Source: Patescibacteria group bacterium (GTDB taxonomy: Bacteria > Patescibacteriota > Gracilibacteria > Absconditabacterales > Absconditicoccaceae). Taken from it: a stretch of DNA of 64,000 nucleotides. Below, in pieces: positions 30,445 to 42,839 of this stretch. The translations under genes were made by a program, and so were the position numbers. The first letter of the stretch is position 1. Every line of letters begins with the position of its first letter. Location of the stretch: positions 1 to 64,000 of the forward strand of contig JAKJDW010000006.1 in the NCBI GenBank assembly GCA_022705745.1, given 5' to 3'. The notes below the pieces were generated by a model. The model saw only the letters and a list, made by a program, of their open reading frames with translations, did no database searches and had not been told where the DNA came from.

Positions 30445-30825
30445 TTGAAAGTACTAAAAGACCTTATATTAAATATATTATTACACGGTTTGGCTTTGTT
30501 TTTGTTAAACAAATATTTGCCTTCTTGGTTTTGGGTAGAATCTGTACAATATACGGTTGTAATTACTTTTTTGATACTAGCTATTCTGTTTTGGATAATA
30601 AATAATATTATTAAGGTTGTGTTAAAAATATTGACTATACCGCTGAAATATATGACTTTTGGTCTTTTTTCATTGGTATTAAATATGTTTATGCTATATT
30701 TGTTTGAATATTTTGTTAATAATTCTGGAATATGAATCACGGTTCATCTTGGTACTTTTTTCCAAGTGTTTGTGATTTCTTTGTATGTGGCAATAGTGTC
30801 ATTTATAATTAAAAAAATAACTTAG
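30445..30825 (+). CDS. Four-helix membrane protein (phage holin family 4 / DUF360-like)
   Basis: A 126-residue protein starting at TTG (KVLKDLILNILLHGLALFLL). It has four hydrophobic segments and the internal PLKYMTFGLFSLVLNMFMLY characteristic of the small four-TM family PF04020. An in-frame stop upstream and the lack of another start support TTG. Function in this family is unknown despite the phage-holin name. Confidence 0.8.
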
Positions 30826-30871
30826 TTGATCTTTATAATAGTTAAAAATATTTTATTTGTTAATATTAGTG

Positions 30872-31438
30872 ATGGTGAAAAATTACTCAATAACTAGAGA
30901 AAATGCAGCAAAAGCTTTATGAGTGTCTACGAGGACAATAGATAGATATGTAAAATCTGGTAAATTATCTTATAAAAAAGTTGCAAACAAAGTTTTGTTA
31001 TCCAAAGAAGAAATAACAGAACTTCAAAGAGATTTTGGAGCCCTTCGCCAAGAACCTGTTTCTGAAATAGTTGGACCTGTGTCTACTACTAGGTCTGTAA
31101 CTACAGTAAATCCCTCAATTGAACAAGCTATTGATGCTAAAATAGAAAAATTTTTTCTTATTTTTAATGAAAAGGACAAAATTTTGGAAGAAAAAAATAA
31201 AGTTATTTTTATGTTACAACAAAGAATTTGAGAACTTGAAACAAAAATAAAAAACATGGTAGCATTACCTGATTATAGTAGAGAAAAACAAGAAGCAATA
31301 ATAGAAAAACAGAAATTAGAAGAAAAAATATCTATTTTAAAAAGTAAAATAAGGTCTGAAAAAACTAAAAACTTAGTTTTTATTTGAGCTTCTTTAGTTT
31401 TGATAATTATTGCAATATTCTTTTTTATGCAAAATTAG
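30872..31438 (+). CDS. Membrane-anchored HTH protein with coiled coil
   Basis: A 188-residue protein. Residues 1-50 (ITRENAAKALGVSTRTIDRY) are a MerR/excisionase-type helix-turn-helix. A long coiled coil (KDKILEEKNKVIFMLQQRI and beyond) spans about 90-165. A single C-terminal membrane helix (LVFIGASLVLIIIAIFFFM) ends the protein. It could tether DNA to the membrane or act as a membrane-bound regulator. A terminator follows. Confidence 0.8.
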
Positions 31439-31460
31439 TTAGTACCTTATATAAATACAT

Positions 31461-31488
31461 AAAAGCTAGTTATAAAACTAGTTTTTTT
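31461..31488 (+). terminator. Rho-independent terminator
   Basis: AAACTAGCTTT-like stem: AAAGCTAGTT pairs with AACTAGTTTT, then TTTT. Confidence 0.8.
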
Positions 31489-32427
31489 GTTAATTTGGAT
31501 ACTTTTTTGCTGTAGAGTAGAGAAGGCTTGTTACTTTAGACCTGGTATTTTGCTGTTTTGAATCAGGTTTTCTTAATTTAGAACTAGTTTTTTGGGGAAA
31601 AGTAGAAAAAGAGTAGGGGAGTAGTACTCTATTTGGGAAATTGTTTTGAATTTGAAACTCCTCCGAAAAAAATTTGTTTTGATTTTGAATTTATTTAAAA
31701 ATTTAAATAAATTTCGTGAAAAATCAGAATTTGGGTGATTATTTAGAATAGGCCTAGAATCTGTGTGAATTTTACTCTGCACAATATATCTTGTGCAAAG
31801 TAGATTATGAAAAGCAGAAAAGATTTATTTGTCTTTTTAGATCTTACATTTCTATAATTTTTGTATATTTATTCTTTTTAATAGAATAAAATTTATTTAA
31901 TTTTTTTTAGATCATTTTTTAGATTTTTTAATATTTATTTACTACTTTCCTCGTCTAAATATTGTTATTTATAAGACTCCACTATTAAGAACTAGGGATT
32001 TCTCCTTGTTTCAAATTCGACATTTTAAATGGCTTAGTGCATAAAAGTATCATTTAACTCAAAAAATGAACGAATTTGAAATTGTAATTTTTGATTTAAT
32101 GCCCTTTTGTTAAATATAATTTTTTAATTTTTTCCATAATTTATTTAAAAAAAACATTTTGATTTTTTCTAAATAATTTTTTTGGTATAAAAAATATTAT
32201 AAAAAAATAAAATAATTTATTATTTTTGATTTACTTTGCACAATTTTTTTGAAGACTTGAATTTTTTATAATAAATTTAGTTTTTACTGGAGGATTTTAA
32301 CACAATATTTAATATAATTTTGGTTTTTGTAAACCTCCACTACTCTGTTTGTGTAATAAAAATTTGATAATTGTTTATATTTGCTTATAATGAATATATG
32401 TTAATTTTATTTTAGATTATATTTTTT
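31489..32427. other. Gene-free AT-rich region
   Basis: Nearly 940 bp with no supported gene. It holds a perfect hairpin at 31773-31802 (TACTCTGCACAA/TTGTGCAAAGTA), the palindrome AATTTATTTAAA/TTTAAATAAATT near 31685, an inverted CAAATTCG/CGAATTTG pair about 60 bp apart near 32012 and 32073, and TGGAGG/CCTCCA bracketing 32288-32340. TTTGCACAA recurs near 32229. It may contain an RNA or a replication or regulatory site. Confidence 0.4.
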
Positions 32428-34425
32428 ATGAAAATTAGCAGAATAAAAATTTCAAATCTATTTACTTTCCCTTATATAAGTTGATTTCATTGAAAAAAAG
32501 GTGTGATTTTTGATGCAAGAGAAAGAAATAACTTTAATATTATTATTTGACCAAATGGATCTGGGAAAAGTAATTTTTTGCATATAATAAGCCAAACTTT
32601 TAGATTTTGATTGGTAAATCATTACTTTTATGATAAAAGTATTTTGGAAAACAATGAAAAGAATAAATTTAAACAGGTTATACAGGTAAAAAAGAAAAAA
32701 ATAAAAAATATGCCAAAACATTATTTATCTGGTGATAAACCTTCAAAAATTGGTATTACTCTAAAACTCAATCAAAATGATTTTGAGAATATTGCTTTTA
32801 TGTCAAAGCACACCATCTTACTAAACAATATATTAAAAAAATATTCAAAATTGGACATAAGTTTTAGTGATTATCATTCCTATGATCTTATTTTTGAACA
32901 TGAGATTTATTTGGAATTTTTAGTCAATTCAAAAAATTGATCTTTTAAAATCGCCAATTATAAATTTTTGTCTAATAAGATGAGATTTATTTTGTTTTAT
33001 ATACAAAATATAGAATTGATTCAAATATGTATTAATATTTTTAATGATTTTGAAAAATTACCAGAACAGAAAAAATTATATTCTTTGAAAAATACTTTCG
33101 CATTATTAGAATCAGAAAGAAATATTCTATATGATAATACATGAGAGTATCAGCCATTTCTTGTTGATTCTGTTGCAGCTAGAAGTGAGGATATTGAATT
33201 ACATAAGGAGCACAAATTTGCTTCTGTTACTGTATGATATGATCTATTTATTATAAAACTTATCAAACTTGCAAAAGAAAAGTTGTTGTTTGAATGAAAA
33301 AACTATACATTGGAAAGTCCAAAGGTTCAGTTAAAGGCCTTGACATCGTCTTATTATTTTCGTGAAACGGCCTATTTTATAAAGAAAATATTAAAACTAG
33401 ATCTGGATATTAAAATCTCTGACAAATGATTAGAGATAGTTTTTGTGAATAAATATGGAAATTTAATTTATTTTGATCAACTTAGTTCTTGAGAAAAGTC
33501 TATTTTGATGATTTTGATTGCATTATTTGGTTATGATTTATCAAGTGGATTGTTTATAATAGATGAAATAGAATTACATCTACATCCATATTTATTGAAA
33601 AAAATGGTAGATCTTTTAAAAGAAATATGAGCAAAACTTAATATACAATTCATTTGTTCTACTCACTCCCCTATTTTAATTGATGAGCAAAGTATAAATA
33701 ATGTTTATAAATTTAGTTTTGTTGATTGACAAACAAACATACATTACCCTATGAATTCTATTCGTGATAAAGAAGCTACACTTATTCATATTTTAAAATT
33801 TGAACATATTGCAAAAATATTTTTTATGAATAAAATACTTATGGTTGAATGAGAAACTGACGAATACTTCTGGAGATTTTTTTTAAGTTATTTGTCTAAA
33901 AAACCTGAATTTAAATGAAAATTAGATAATTTTGAAATTTTGAATATAAATTGAAAATGAAGTTATTCTAGATGGAGTAATTTTTTAAAAAAATTTGGTA
34001 TAGAGTCTTATTTCATTTGAGATTGGGATAATGTTGTATGAAATGGTATTGTTGATTATCAAGAGATGGATACTTACATTAATTTAACTAAACAATGTCT
34101 TGATTCCGATCATATAAAAAAGGAAAAATTTTATGTAAGAATTATTGAAACAATAAAAAAATTTTTCCCTGAAAAATATGAATATATTAAAAACAAAATT
34201 CAACTTTTTTATGATCAATGAATTTTTATTTTACAGGAATGAAATTTAGAAGTTTACTTATGATTAAAAAGAAAGGGATTGGAAGAAACCATTAGATTTT
34301 GTAATAATAATTTTTACTCTTGGTTGAATAATAAAAATTATAAAAAACATTTTCAAGAATTTAAAGAAATTGTTGCTCAAATTTTTAAACTTAAGAAAAG
34401 AGACAAATTAGTTAAAAGTTTATAA
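32428..34425 (+). CDS. OLD-family ATP-dependent nuclease
   Basis: A 665-residue protein with an N-terminal ABC-type ATPase and a C-terminal TOPRIM nuclease. GPNGSGKSNF (Walker A) lies near residue 42, LSSGEKSI (signature) near 352 and LFIIDEIELHLHP (Walker B) near 375. HSPILIDE is the switch histidine. The TOPRIM part has ILMVEGETDEYF (catalytic Glu) near 470 and FIGDWDNV (Asp) about 60 residues later. The architecture fits OLD nucleases and fused PARIS-like defence proteins. No helicase partner (GajB) is adjacent, so it may act alone. Confidence 0.85.
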
Positions 34426-34614
34426 AGTTGCAAATTGAAAGTTACAAGTTATAAAGTTGAAAGGTTCGTAGGGGTGAATATTCTTGGTGTTCTTAATTCC
34501 CGTTATTCATACGGGGTAAATTGGGTATACGGTAATCGTCTGCTGTTTAGACCGTAGTAAACCAGAGTATTATGGTAAAAAAATTACTCGCTTTATATAT
34601 AATTAACTTTTTCA

Positions 34615-34646
34615 AAAACAAAAAAGACCAACTGAAACAGTCGGTC
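34615..34646 (-). terminator. Terminator of the 34.6-kb RNA
   Basis: In minus-strand sense GACCGACTG-TTT-CAGTTGGTC is followed by TTTTTTGTTTTTG. Confidence 0.8.
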
Positions 34647-34990
34647 CGTCCTTACATAGGTTGTACAACCTAGAGACGGAACAACTCTTTATCATTAATA
34701 TAGAGTTTATTAATAGACTTCGTTTTTTTAGTACCAAATCTATTTATAAACACTATATATTTTTTGGCATTACAATTAGGCTACATTAAAACCAAAAAAA
34801 CCGTCTCTAGGATTTTTTGCATAAATTTTCGTTTTGGTAAACTACTCTTTTATGCATTTAAATCTAATTGAATACAATTTAGATTTAAATTAAAATCTTT
34901 GCTTTTTTGTTAAATAATTTTATTTACGATTCCAAAATATCTATATATAAAAATAAAACAACAAAAAAAACAAAAAATCATCTAATCTTT
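34615..34990 (-). ncRNA. Candidate structured RNA upstream of dnaB region
   Basis: About 375 nt without a reading frame. CCTAGAGACGG near 34669-34680 is perfectly complementary to CCGTCTCTAGG near 34800-34811. TAGGTTG/CAACCTA and TGCATAAA/TTTATGCA form smaller hairpins. TTTAAATCTAA/TTAGATTTAAA near 34856-34890 is an 11-bp stem. The 3' terminator shows minus-strand transcription. The 5' end is not fixed. Confidence 0.55.
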
Positions 34991-35052
34991 TGTTAGCACA
35001 TTTTTAATTATTTATTATATAGTATATCTAATATAGTATATTTCTGTTGGTA

Positions 35053-36405
35053 CTACTCTGTTCAATCTGTTGTATTATCTTTGAAATCGATGAACTTCAT
35101 AATACTTGCTTTGAAATACAATTCTATTTCTCAAACTTCTCAGTTTCTGTTTTTTCTTACACAAACATCTGTTAATCATTTTTTATCTGTGTCTTTGTCA
35201 TAATAATCCTCTCTATGTAACATTATAACACTATCTGCGTCTTGTTCAATAGCTCATGATTCTCTTAGATCGCTTAGATGTGGTTTTTTATCTATTCTTT
35301 GTTCTACAGCACGAGATAATTGTGAAAGGGCTATAATTGGAATCTCTAGCTCTCTGGCTAATTCCTTTAATCATCTAGAAATTTCACTGATTTCTTGGAC
35401 TCTATTTCATAAAAAGTTTGTACCGTGCATCAATTGTAGGTAATCAATAATTACCAGATCCAATTCTCATTTTTCTACTTTTAATCTCCTAAGTTTTGAT
35501 TTTAATAAAGGTATATTTGTTGCAGATTTGTCATCTATATAAATTTTTTTGTCTCATAAAATTGTCATAGCTTCTCATATTTTAGAAAAATCTTCATTGG
35601 TTAAATCTCCTTTTGTGATTTTTTTCATTGGTATTTGTGCTACTTCTGCTATAATTCTATCAACAATGGATTCTGACCCCATTTCTAGTGAAAATATTGC
35701 TATTGATTTGTTTTGTTGTAATGCAGCGTTGGTGACTATATTTAATGCAAAAGATGTTTTACCCATTGATGGTCTGGCTGCAAGTATTATGAGTTCTCAT
35801 GGTTTGAAACCAGTTAACATATTATCTAATTTTTTATAACCAGAAAAAACTTTTGTGCTGTTAACTTTCTCTGGATTATCTACGATGGCCATGTATTCTT
35901 TTGTTCTTCATCACATAATTTCATTTATATGTTTTATAGTATTCCCTGTTTGACTTTGTGTTAGGTCAAATATGTTTTTTTCTATAGATTCTAGAATGTT
36001 TGTAGTGTTTTCTTGCTTATAAACATTTCAAATTATGTTTTGTGAAGTTTTTAATATTTGTCTTAAAAGAGATTTGTCTTTTACTATTTTGGAATATTCA
36101 GAACATCATGAGGTAGATAATAAAAAAGTTGATAGTTCATAAAGATAGTCTAATCCTCCCACAAAATCTAAATCTCAATTTTTTTCTAATTGGTTTCAAA
36201 GAGTTACTACATCTATAGTTTTATCATCTAATTGTAAAATTGCTTCGTATATTTTTTGATGTTCTTTTTGGTAGAAATCTTCAGGTCATAGCCTGTCTCA
36301 GTTGTAAATATGTAATGTATTTTTGTCCATTAAAACTCATGACAAAACTCATTTTTCTGCTTCAATGTTGTGTGGAGGTAGTTTTATATCGTTGATAGTG
36401 ACCAT
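35053..36405 (-). CDS. dnaB: Replicative DNA helicase
   Basis: A 450-residue hexameric helicase that unwinds DNA at the fork. The N-terminal primase-binding domain begins [27 protein letters not shown] (Walker A) lies near residue 213, [10 protein letters not shown] (Walker B) near 325, and SDLRESGAIEQDAD near 395 contains the arginine finger region. UGA codes glycine throughout. Confidence 0.96.
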
Positions 36406-36424
36406 TTTGTAGAAAGATTATGGA

Positions 36425-36700
36425 GTTAAAAGTTATAAAGTAGTTTAAAAGTTTATAAGGTTCAAAAGTTTATAAAGTTCGTTGAGTTTTTACAATTTGG
36501 GAAGGTGGGGGTTTGTGGTTTTTTAGATCCCCCTTAGTCCCCTTTATTAAGGGGGATTCCACCACCCCAACTACACTAGAACAGCTTCCCCCTAGGGAAG
36601 AACTTTTCACTAGTAAAGTTTATAAAATTATAAAGTTCATAAAGTTACGAGTTTGTAAAGTTTATCAAGTTATAAATATGTGATGAAAATCTTATATTAA
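36425..36700. repeat. Intergenic repeat cluster
   Basis: Many copies of AAAGTTTATAAAGTT-like units flank a GC-rich palindromic core with GGTGGGGGTTTG, CCCCCTTA/TAAGGGGG and CCCCCTAGGGA. Related clusters lie at 42840-43310 and 61830-62085 and, in short form, at 34424-34470. Confidence 0.65.
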
Positions 36701-36760
36701 AAAAAAGATAATATTCAAGAGAAAATGTAGTTTTCAATTAGCTTTTTATCAACATAGATT

Positions 36761-37600
36761 TTACAAATTTTCCACATTTTTGTTTTTTTCTATTTCTTCG
36801 ATTTGTTTTTTTACTATTCCTTCATCTTCAGGATTAGTTATTCACAATCGTCTATCTGGAGTTGAATAAATTTTCATTTTGTTTTTCTCTATTTTTATTA
36901 TATTAGATAGTTCTACAGGTAAATAGCACTCAATCTTTCTGTTCCCTTTATTTTCTAGTTTGAAATTTGTTAGTATATTATCTAATTGATTTAAAGTTTT
37001 TTTGTTTAATCAAAAGATATTCATGCTACAAAGATCATCTTTTTTTAATCAAAAATCAGACAATGTGTCTTTTGATATTCAAATCATTTCTGTTATACTG
37101 TCAACATAGTTGTCTTCTGTGATTCCAAATATTCATCTATTTGTGGTTCATTGTTCTGGAATTACATTTCATAGTATGTATCATAATGTTGCCATTTCAT
37201 CTGAATTTTGTAAGTGATTGTATAAGATCTTAAACGAGTTTTCTCAATATATATCATCTCAATTACAAACAACAAACGGATTATTTATCAAATCTTTTGC
37301 ACTACAAACAGCATCTACTGTTCCCCAAGGTCTATCTCTCTCATTTTCATCAAAACTTTGTTTAGCATATTTTACTGGAATTCATTTATAATTATCTCAA
37401 AACTTTTCTTTGAATGCTTGTTCTGTCATTTTGCCTACGATAAATATAATTTCTGAAAAATTTGATTTCAAAGCTTGATCCATTGAGTATTCAATTAATG
37501 TAGAATCATTGGGTCATACTTTTGCAAATTGTTTTATTTTTCAACCAAAACGAGATGATAATCATGCTACCATAAATACAAGAGAAATTTTTTTATTCAT
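36761..37600 (-). CDS. Sugar-phosphate nucleotidyltransferase
   Basis: A 279-residue protein of the NTP_transferase family that activates a sugar phosphate with an NTP. The glycine-rich MVAGLSSRFGGKIKQFAKVG begins the Rossmann-like fold at residue 10 (several Gly by UGA), and VVCNGDDIYG near 110 carries the metal-binding Asp. The sugar and nucleotide cannot be told from sequence. It is followed closely by the M20 peptidase. Confidence 0.85.
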
Positions 37601-37623
37601 AGTCTTATATTTAGAAATTAAAA

Positions 37624-38934
37624 TTACTTTTGGAAAAATTTATAGCTAAATTCTAGTCATTTCTTGATCAAATCTATATCAAAATTTTCATTAACTCAAT
37701 GCATATTAGAGTCTTCATTTGCTAATGGTATAGATAGTATGTTATTACTAATATATGTTTGAAAGATATCAATAATTGGTAAAGATCATCATGATCTAAG
37801 ATAATTTACTTTGTTAGCATATATTTCTGTTAATAGTTTTTCTGCTTTATCTATAAATTTATTTTGTAAATTTATTTTTGTTGGTTTACTATATTGCTCA
37901 AAACTTAGCTTATATTCTATGTTTTTTGGTAAATTATTTTTAATCCGTTCCTTAAATAAATTAACTATAGAGTCACATTTTTGGTTGTTTACCAATCTAA
38001 AGTTAATATTTGCTGTTGCAGTATTTGGTATAGAATTTTTAAAAAATTCTGTGTTTCATGAATTGAACCCCGTAATTTCGACGCATGGTAGCCATCAAGA
38101 TTTGGTATAAAAATCAATATCTTTTAATTTTGTTTGAGAAATTCAAAGGTTTGTATTTAAGTCTTTTTGATTAAAGGGTATTTTGCTATTTAATATTTTT
38201 TGATTTACACTCAGCTCTTCTACTTCATAATAAAAATATGGTATAGTCACTTGATTGTTTGCATCGTATAATTTGGAAAATAAGTTTATTAGTTCTTCAA
38301 TTGGATTTAGGACTACTCCACCATAAATTCAGGTGTGTAAATCTGTGTTTGCTGTTTTTATTTCTAATTTTGCATTAAATCATCATCTAAATCATGATCC
38401 AATGGTTGGTAAGTTTTTTACAATACTTCGATCTGATATTAATATAAAATCGATTTTAAATTTTTGTTTATTTTCTTCTATAAATTTCATAATTCATGGA
38501 GAGCCTATTTCTTCTTCTCATTCCAAGATAAATGTAATATTGTATCACAATTTATTTTCTTTTATAAGTTTTATTATGCTCAATATGTGTACCAATGTTT
38601 GTCATTTATTGTCTACTACTCCCCTTCAGATAACTTTATCTTTCCCAATATAAAGATTGAACGGGTTTTCTTTTCGTCAATCTATTTGCTTAGCATTTTG
38701 AACATCATAATGTCCATAAATTAATCAATTTTCTAAATTATTATCCACAAAATAAGATGCGATAATTATGGGGTTTCAATATTTATTTACTACTTCTACT
38801 TGAAAATTATTTTGTTCAAATAGTTCCTTTAATCGGTTTGAACAATTTTTTATATCTTGATCAAAATTATTGTTTGTAGAAACACTTTTAAATCATAAAT
38901 ATTCTTTTAATAATTTATAATATTCTGCTATCAT
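37624..38934 (-). CDS. M20 family metallopeptidase
   Basis: A 436-residue zinc dipeptidase or deacetylase. LIYGHYDVQNA near residue 75 has the first metal His and Asp; KGQTLVHI near 110 and ILEGEEEIGSPG near 135 hold the bridging Asp region and catalytic Glu pair. RSGGSLPIIDIF near 380 belongs to the C-terminal metal site. UGA codes many of these glycines. It probably recycles peptides. Confidence 0.9.
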
Positions 38935-38958
38935 ATCGTTCGTTATTTGAGATAAATT

Positions 38959-39864
38959 TTATTCTATATTACTATTTGATAACTCTTGGATTTTTCTTTT
39001 TGCTTTTTCGTTGTTTGGTTCTTGTTCCAATACTTTAAAATAGTATTTTTTAGCATTATCATTATCCTGTGTTTCTTCGTATAATTCAGCTAGAGTTAAA
39101 GCATAATTTGAATTAGTTGGTCTTAATTTTACAATTTTTTCCATTACTGCTATTGCATCCTTTTTTCTTTCAGTATTGTATAAGATTTCAACCATACTAA
39201 TGTAATACTTAGGATTACTTGGTTTTGTATTAATTGCTTTTTCTATTAATAATTCTGCAGTTTCATAATCTCAACTAATTAAATAAATTTCTCATATTTG
39301 TCGTATCGCGTTGTGATCATCTGGATCTTCTTCTATTATTTTCTTTAATAAAGATAATGCTTTTTTATGATTTCATATTGTAAAATATAAGTCAGCTAGT
39401 TGTTTGTTGAACTCTAAGTTATCTGGTTCTATAGCCAAACCTTCTATTAATTTTTTTTCATATTCTTCTAATTTACCATCTTTTTTATATACATTAGCCT
39501 CATAAGATATCTTTTCTAATATCTTTTTTTGTTTTTCTAAAATATTTTTATTTGTATTCTCCTCACTATTTTCTTTTATAGTTCACAGTTTTTCTTTGGA
39601 TTCTGTTTCAGGATTTTTATTTTCAAAAATACTACTTATTATTCCTTCATCATTGATGTTGTTTTCTTCTCTTGTTTCTTTTGCTCTTTGTTGTAATAAT
39701 TCATTCTTCATTTTATCTAAAGTTTTGAGGTTATGAATTTTTTGTTTTATTAAAGTTATCATTTTATTTCATCTTTTAGTTAAAAAAATTACCACTATTC
39801 TAATTGGGAAAATAAGTAAAATTACGGTAAGTACTATCCAAAGAGTTGTCCCTAGTTTAGTCAT
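38959..39864 (-). CDS. Membrane-anchored TPR protein
   Basis: A 301-residue protein with one N-terminal membrane helix (TTLGIVLTVILLIFPIRIVV), a charged linker and about five tetratricopeptide repeats (for example IEPDNLEFNKQLADLYF, LRPTNSNYALTLAELYEE). TPR repeats scaffold protein complexes. It sits 45 bp after the PSP1 protein gene and is probably in the same transcript. Confidence 0.85.
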
Positions 39865-39909
39865 AAAACCAATTTTAAAATTTAAAAATGCGAAATATAA
39901 GGTTGTTTA

Positions 39910-40830
39910 TTATCATTCTATTTCACTTTTTATTTTTTCTAATTCTTTTTCTTCTTCTGTTTTTATTTTAGGATCAGGTAACTTTGTTATTTTCAACTCT
40001 CAAGTAGGAATTTTAAATGTTTCTCCATCTTGAGTTTTTATTGTTACATCACCTGTCATTATGTTGTATGATGTTACTAGTCAATCAATGTTTCATTTTA
40101 AATATTTTACTTCACTTCATTTTGGAGGATATTTTTTACTTTCTTCTCTATATATTTCTAATTCATAAATTAAAGAACATTTTAATTTACCACATCTTCA
40201 TTTCAACCTTTCTATGTCTCTTCATTCTAGATTTTGAAGTATTAAATTTTCCATTTCTATACTAGGAAGAGGTAGTGTTGTTTTACAGTGCATGGGTATA
40301 ATTCAATCAGCTCCACAAGGTAGTATATCTGTTCTAGGGTCCATTTTTACCATATCCCTAGCACCTACTTGGAATAAAAAAATATTTTTTCAAATTTTTT
40401 CTCTTAATTTTTTCACGAAATCAGTAAATATATATCTTTCTTCTGAGTAAAAATAAAAGTATAGCTGATCTAAGTATATATGAAATCTAGCTGTAACAGG
40501 TATGGAATTTTTGAATTCTGCCTTAAATCTTTTTTTAAATAAAGGAAATATCTGTAATGCAAATTTACTTTGCTCCTCAAAAAAATCCAACTCCTCTCAT
40601 TTTAGAATTTTTGTAAAATGTCATATTCTATCAGTATTTATATCATGTCAAATATAAATTCATATAGAGGGTTTTTGGTTATTTTCTTCCATGTTGTAGA
40701 CAAGCTTGTCTCATGTTTTTAGTTCTTGTAGTGAGGTTTCATCTATATTTATAACTTTTATATTTTTGTTTGTGTATCGATCTAAAACATATACGGAATT
40801 TTTAGATTGATCGTTTTTTGCTTTGTTCAT
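39910..40830 (-). CDS. PSP1-domain protein (YaaT-like)
   Basis: A 306-residue protein. The conserved cysteine motif ERLKGRCGKLKCSLIYE near residue 215 and ILPCGADGIIPMHCKT near 170 are typical of the PSP1 C-terminal domain (YaaT/RicT). In Bacillus such proteins act in the RicAFT complex on RNase Y and development. Here only PSP1 is seen. Order and spacing suggest co-transcription with ftsH upstream and the TPR gene downstream. Confidence 0.85.
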
Positions 40831-40856
40831 AATAATTTTTAGAATTAAAATAATTT

Positions 40857-42728
40857 TTATTTTATACTATCTTCCATTAGTTCAACGAATTCTTCTCTGG
40901 TTAAGTATTCTTTTTCCAGCAAAACTTTTGACATAGATTCTATTAGTTTTTTGTTTTTTGTTATTATTTTTTTTGATTCTGAGTAACAATTGTTGATGTA
41001 CAATTTAATTTTTTCATCTATTTTTTCAGCAACTTTTTCACTGTATGTTTTGTACGGTAAATATTCCTCTCTTGATCCATCAAAATAAAATACAGGTCAT
41101 AATTCCTCGTCCATTCAATATTTCATAACCATATCAGTTATGATTTTTGTCGCTCTTTCAAGATCATTTGAAGCTCATGTCGTGATTTCATCCCTTCCAA
41201 AGAATACCTCTTCTGCTGCTCTTCATCATAATAAAGATATTGTTTCGTCAATAATTTTGTTTTTTGAGTAAAGATACTTGTCTTCTTCTGGTGTTTTCCA
41301 GGTTGCTCATAATGCCTGTCATCTACGAACGATAGTTATTTTTTCTACTTTATCTGTATTTTCCAATAAATGTGATGTAACAGCGTGTCATAATTCATGA
41401 TATGCTATTATTTGTTTTTCTTTTTCTTGCATGCTTTTTACCTTTTTTTCTGGTCACATTAAGACTTTTTCTAAAGCATATTCAAACTCTTCTTCACCTA
41501 TTACTGTTTTGTTTTCTTTTGCTAACTTTAATGCTGCTTCATTTACTATATTTTCTATGTCAGCTCAAACAAGACCGCTAGTTCTTTTTATTAGAGAATC
41601 AAGATTTAGATTTTTTTCTACTTTTTTACCTTTTAGGTAATATTCAAATATTTCCTTTCTTTCTTCATAAGTAGGAGCAGAAACCAATATTTTTCTATCA
41701 AATCTACCCGCTCTCAATAAGGCTGGATCTAATATGTCAGGTCTATTGGTAGCTGCCATTACGATGATATTTGTTTTGTTATCAAATCAATCCATTTCTG
41801 TGAGGATTTGATTTAAGGTTTGTTCTTGTTCTTGGTGTCATCCGGTATGTCAAAGTCCTCTTTTTCTTCAAATAGCATCTATTTCATCTATAAATATAAT
41901 TGCTTTTCATGCTGTTTTTGCTTTTTGAAAAAGGTTTCTCACTTTGGCTGCTCACATTCAAACTAACATTTCCATAAACTCTGATCATGATACTGAAAAG
42001 AATGGAACAGAAGCTTCTCATGCAACAGCTCTTGCCAACAAGGTTTTTCAAGATCAAGGTTGTCAGTATAATAAAACTCATTTTGGATGTCTGGCTCACA
42101 CTTTTTGATATTTTGATGAGTTTTTTAGATAATCTACTATTTCTGATAATTCTTCTTTTACTTCTTCCATTCAGGCAACATCTGAAAATTTTGTATTTTC
42201 TTTGGTTTTTATGTTTTCCTTTCAAGCTTTTGTATTAAAAGGTAGTCATCATCATTTTGGTAGAGAAAACCTGAATAAAAACAATATAAGTACAAAGAAT
42301 ATGAGTAGCGGTACTACTTCTTTGAGAATCGAAGTCAAAAAACTTTCTTGTTCTGATTTTATGTTTATTTCTGTGGATCAGTCTAGTTCAATTCATAAAT
42401 CTATCAAAGATGTGTTTTCTGGTTTTTTAGATTCAAAAACATTGTAAATTTCCTCTGTTAATGTTTTTTGTATTGTCATAAAAGATTTTCCCTCTCCAGT
42501 TCAAATAAAAACATATCCAATTAACTTACTGTCGTTTATTACATCTATTTTAGAAAACTCTTTGTGTGTGTATTTATCTATGAATAAATTTAATGAAACT
42601 TCCTCTTGTTTTTTGATTGTTTGGATTATGTTTTTATCAATGTTTGTAGATTGATAGGTTTGATATATGATTACTAATAGCAGTAGAACTAGAATTGATA
42701 TTCGTACATTTTTTGTTTTTTTAAACAT
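40857..42728 (-). CDS. ftsH: ATP-dependent zinc metalloprotease FtsH
   Basis: A 623-residue membrane AAA protease that degrades membrane and short-lived proteins. Membrane segments lie near residues 9-25 and 135-155. YGQPGSGKTLLARA (Walker A) lies near 225, [15 protein letters not shown] (Walker B) near 280 and the arginine-finger region [10 protein letters not shown] near 325. The zinc site AYHELGHAV lies near 445. Glycines of the P-loop are UGA. Confidence 0.97.
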
Positions 42729-42839
42729 TTTTTATCTAATATGACAAAAGTAAAAAAAGTTGAATTTTTATTCATTTAGAATATATAAAAATTGGTTGGA
42801 ATTTCAAATAGAAAACATTATTAAATTAATAGTGAAAGT

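Noticed and set aside
31573-31782. 69-codon open frame on the minus strand
   Set aside because: It starts in a perfect hairpin and runs through AT-rich palindromes; no similarity or operon context supports it.
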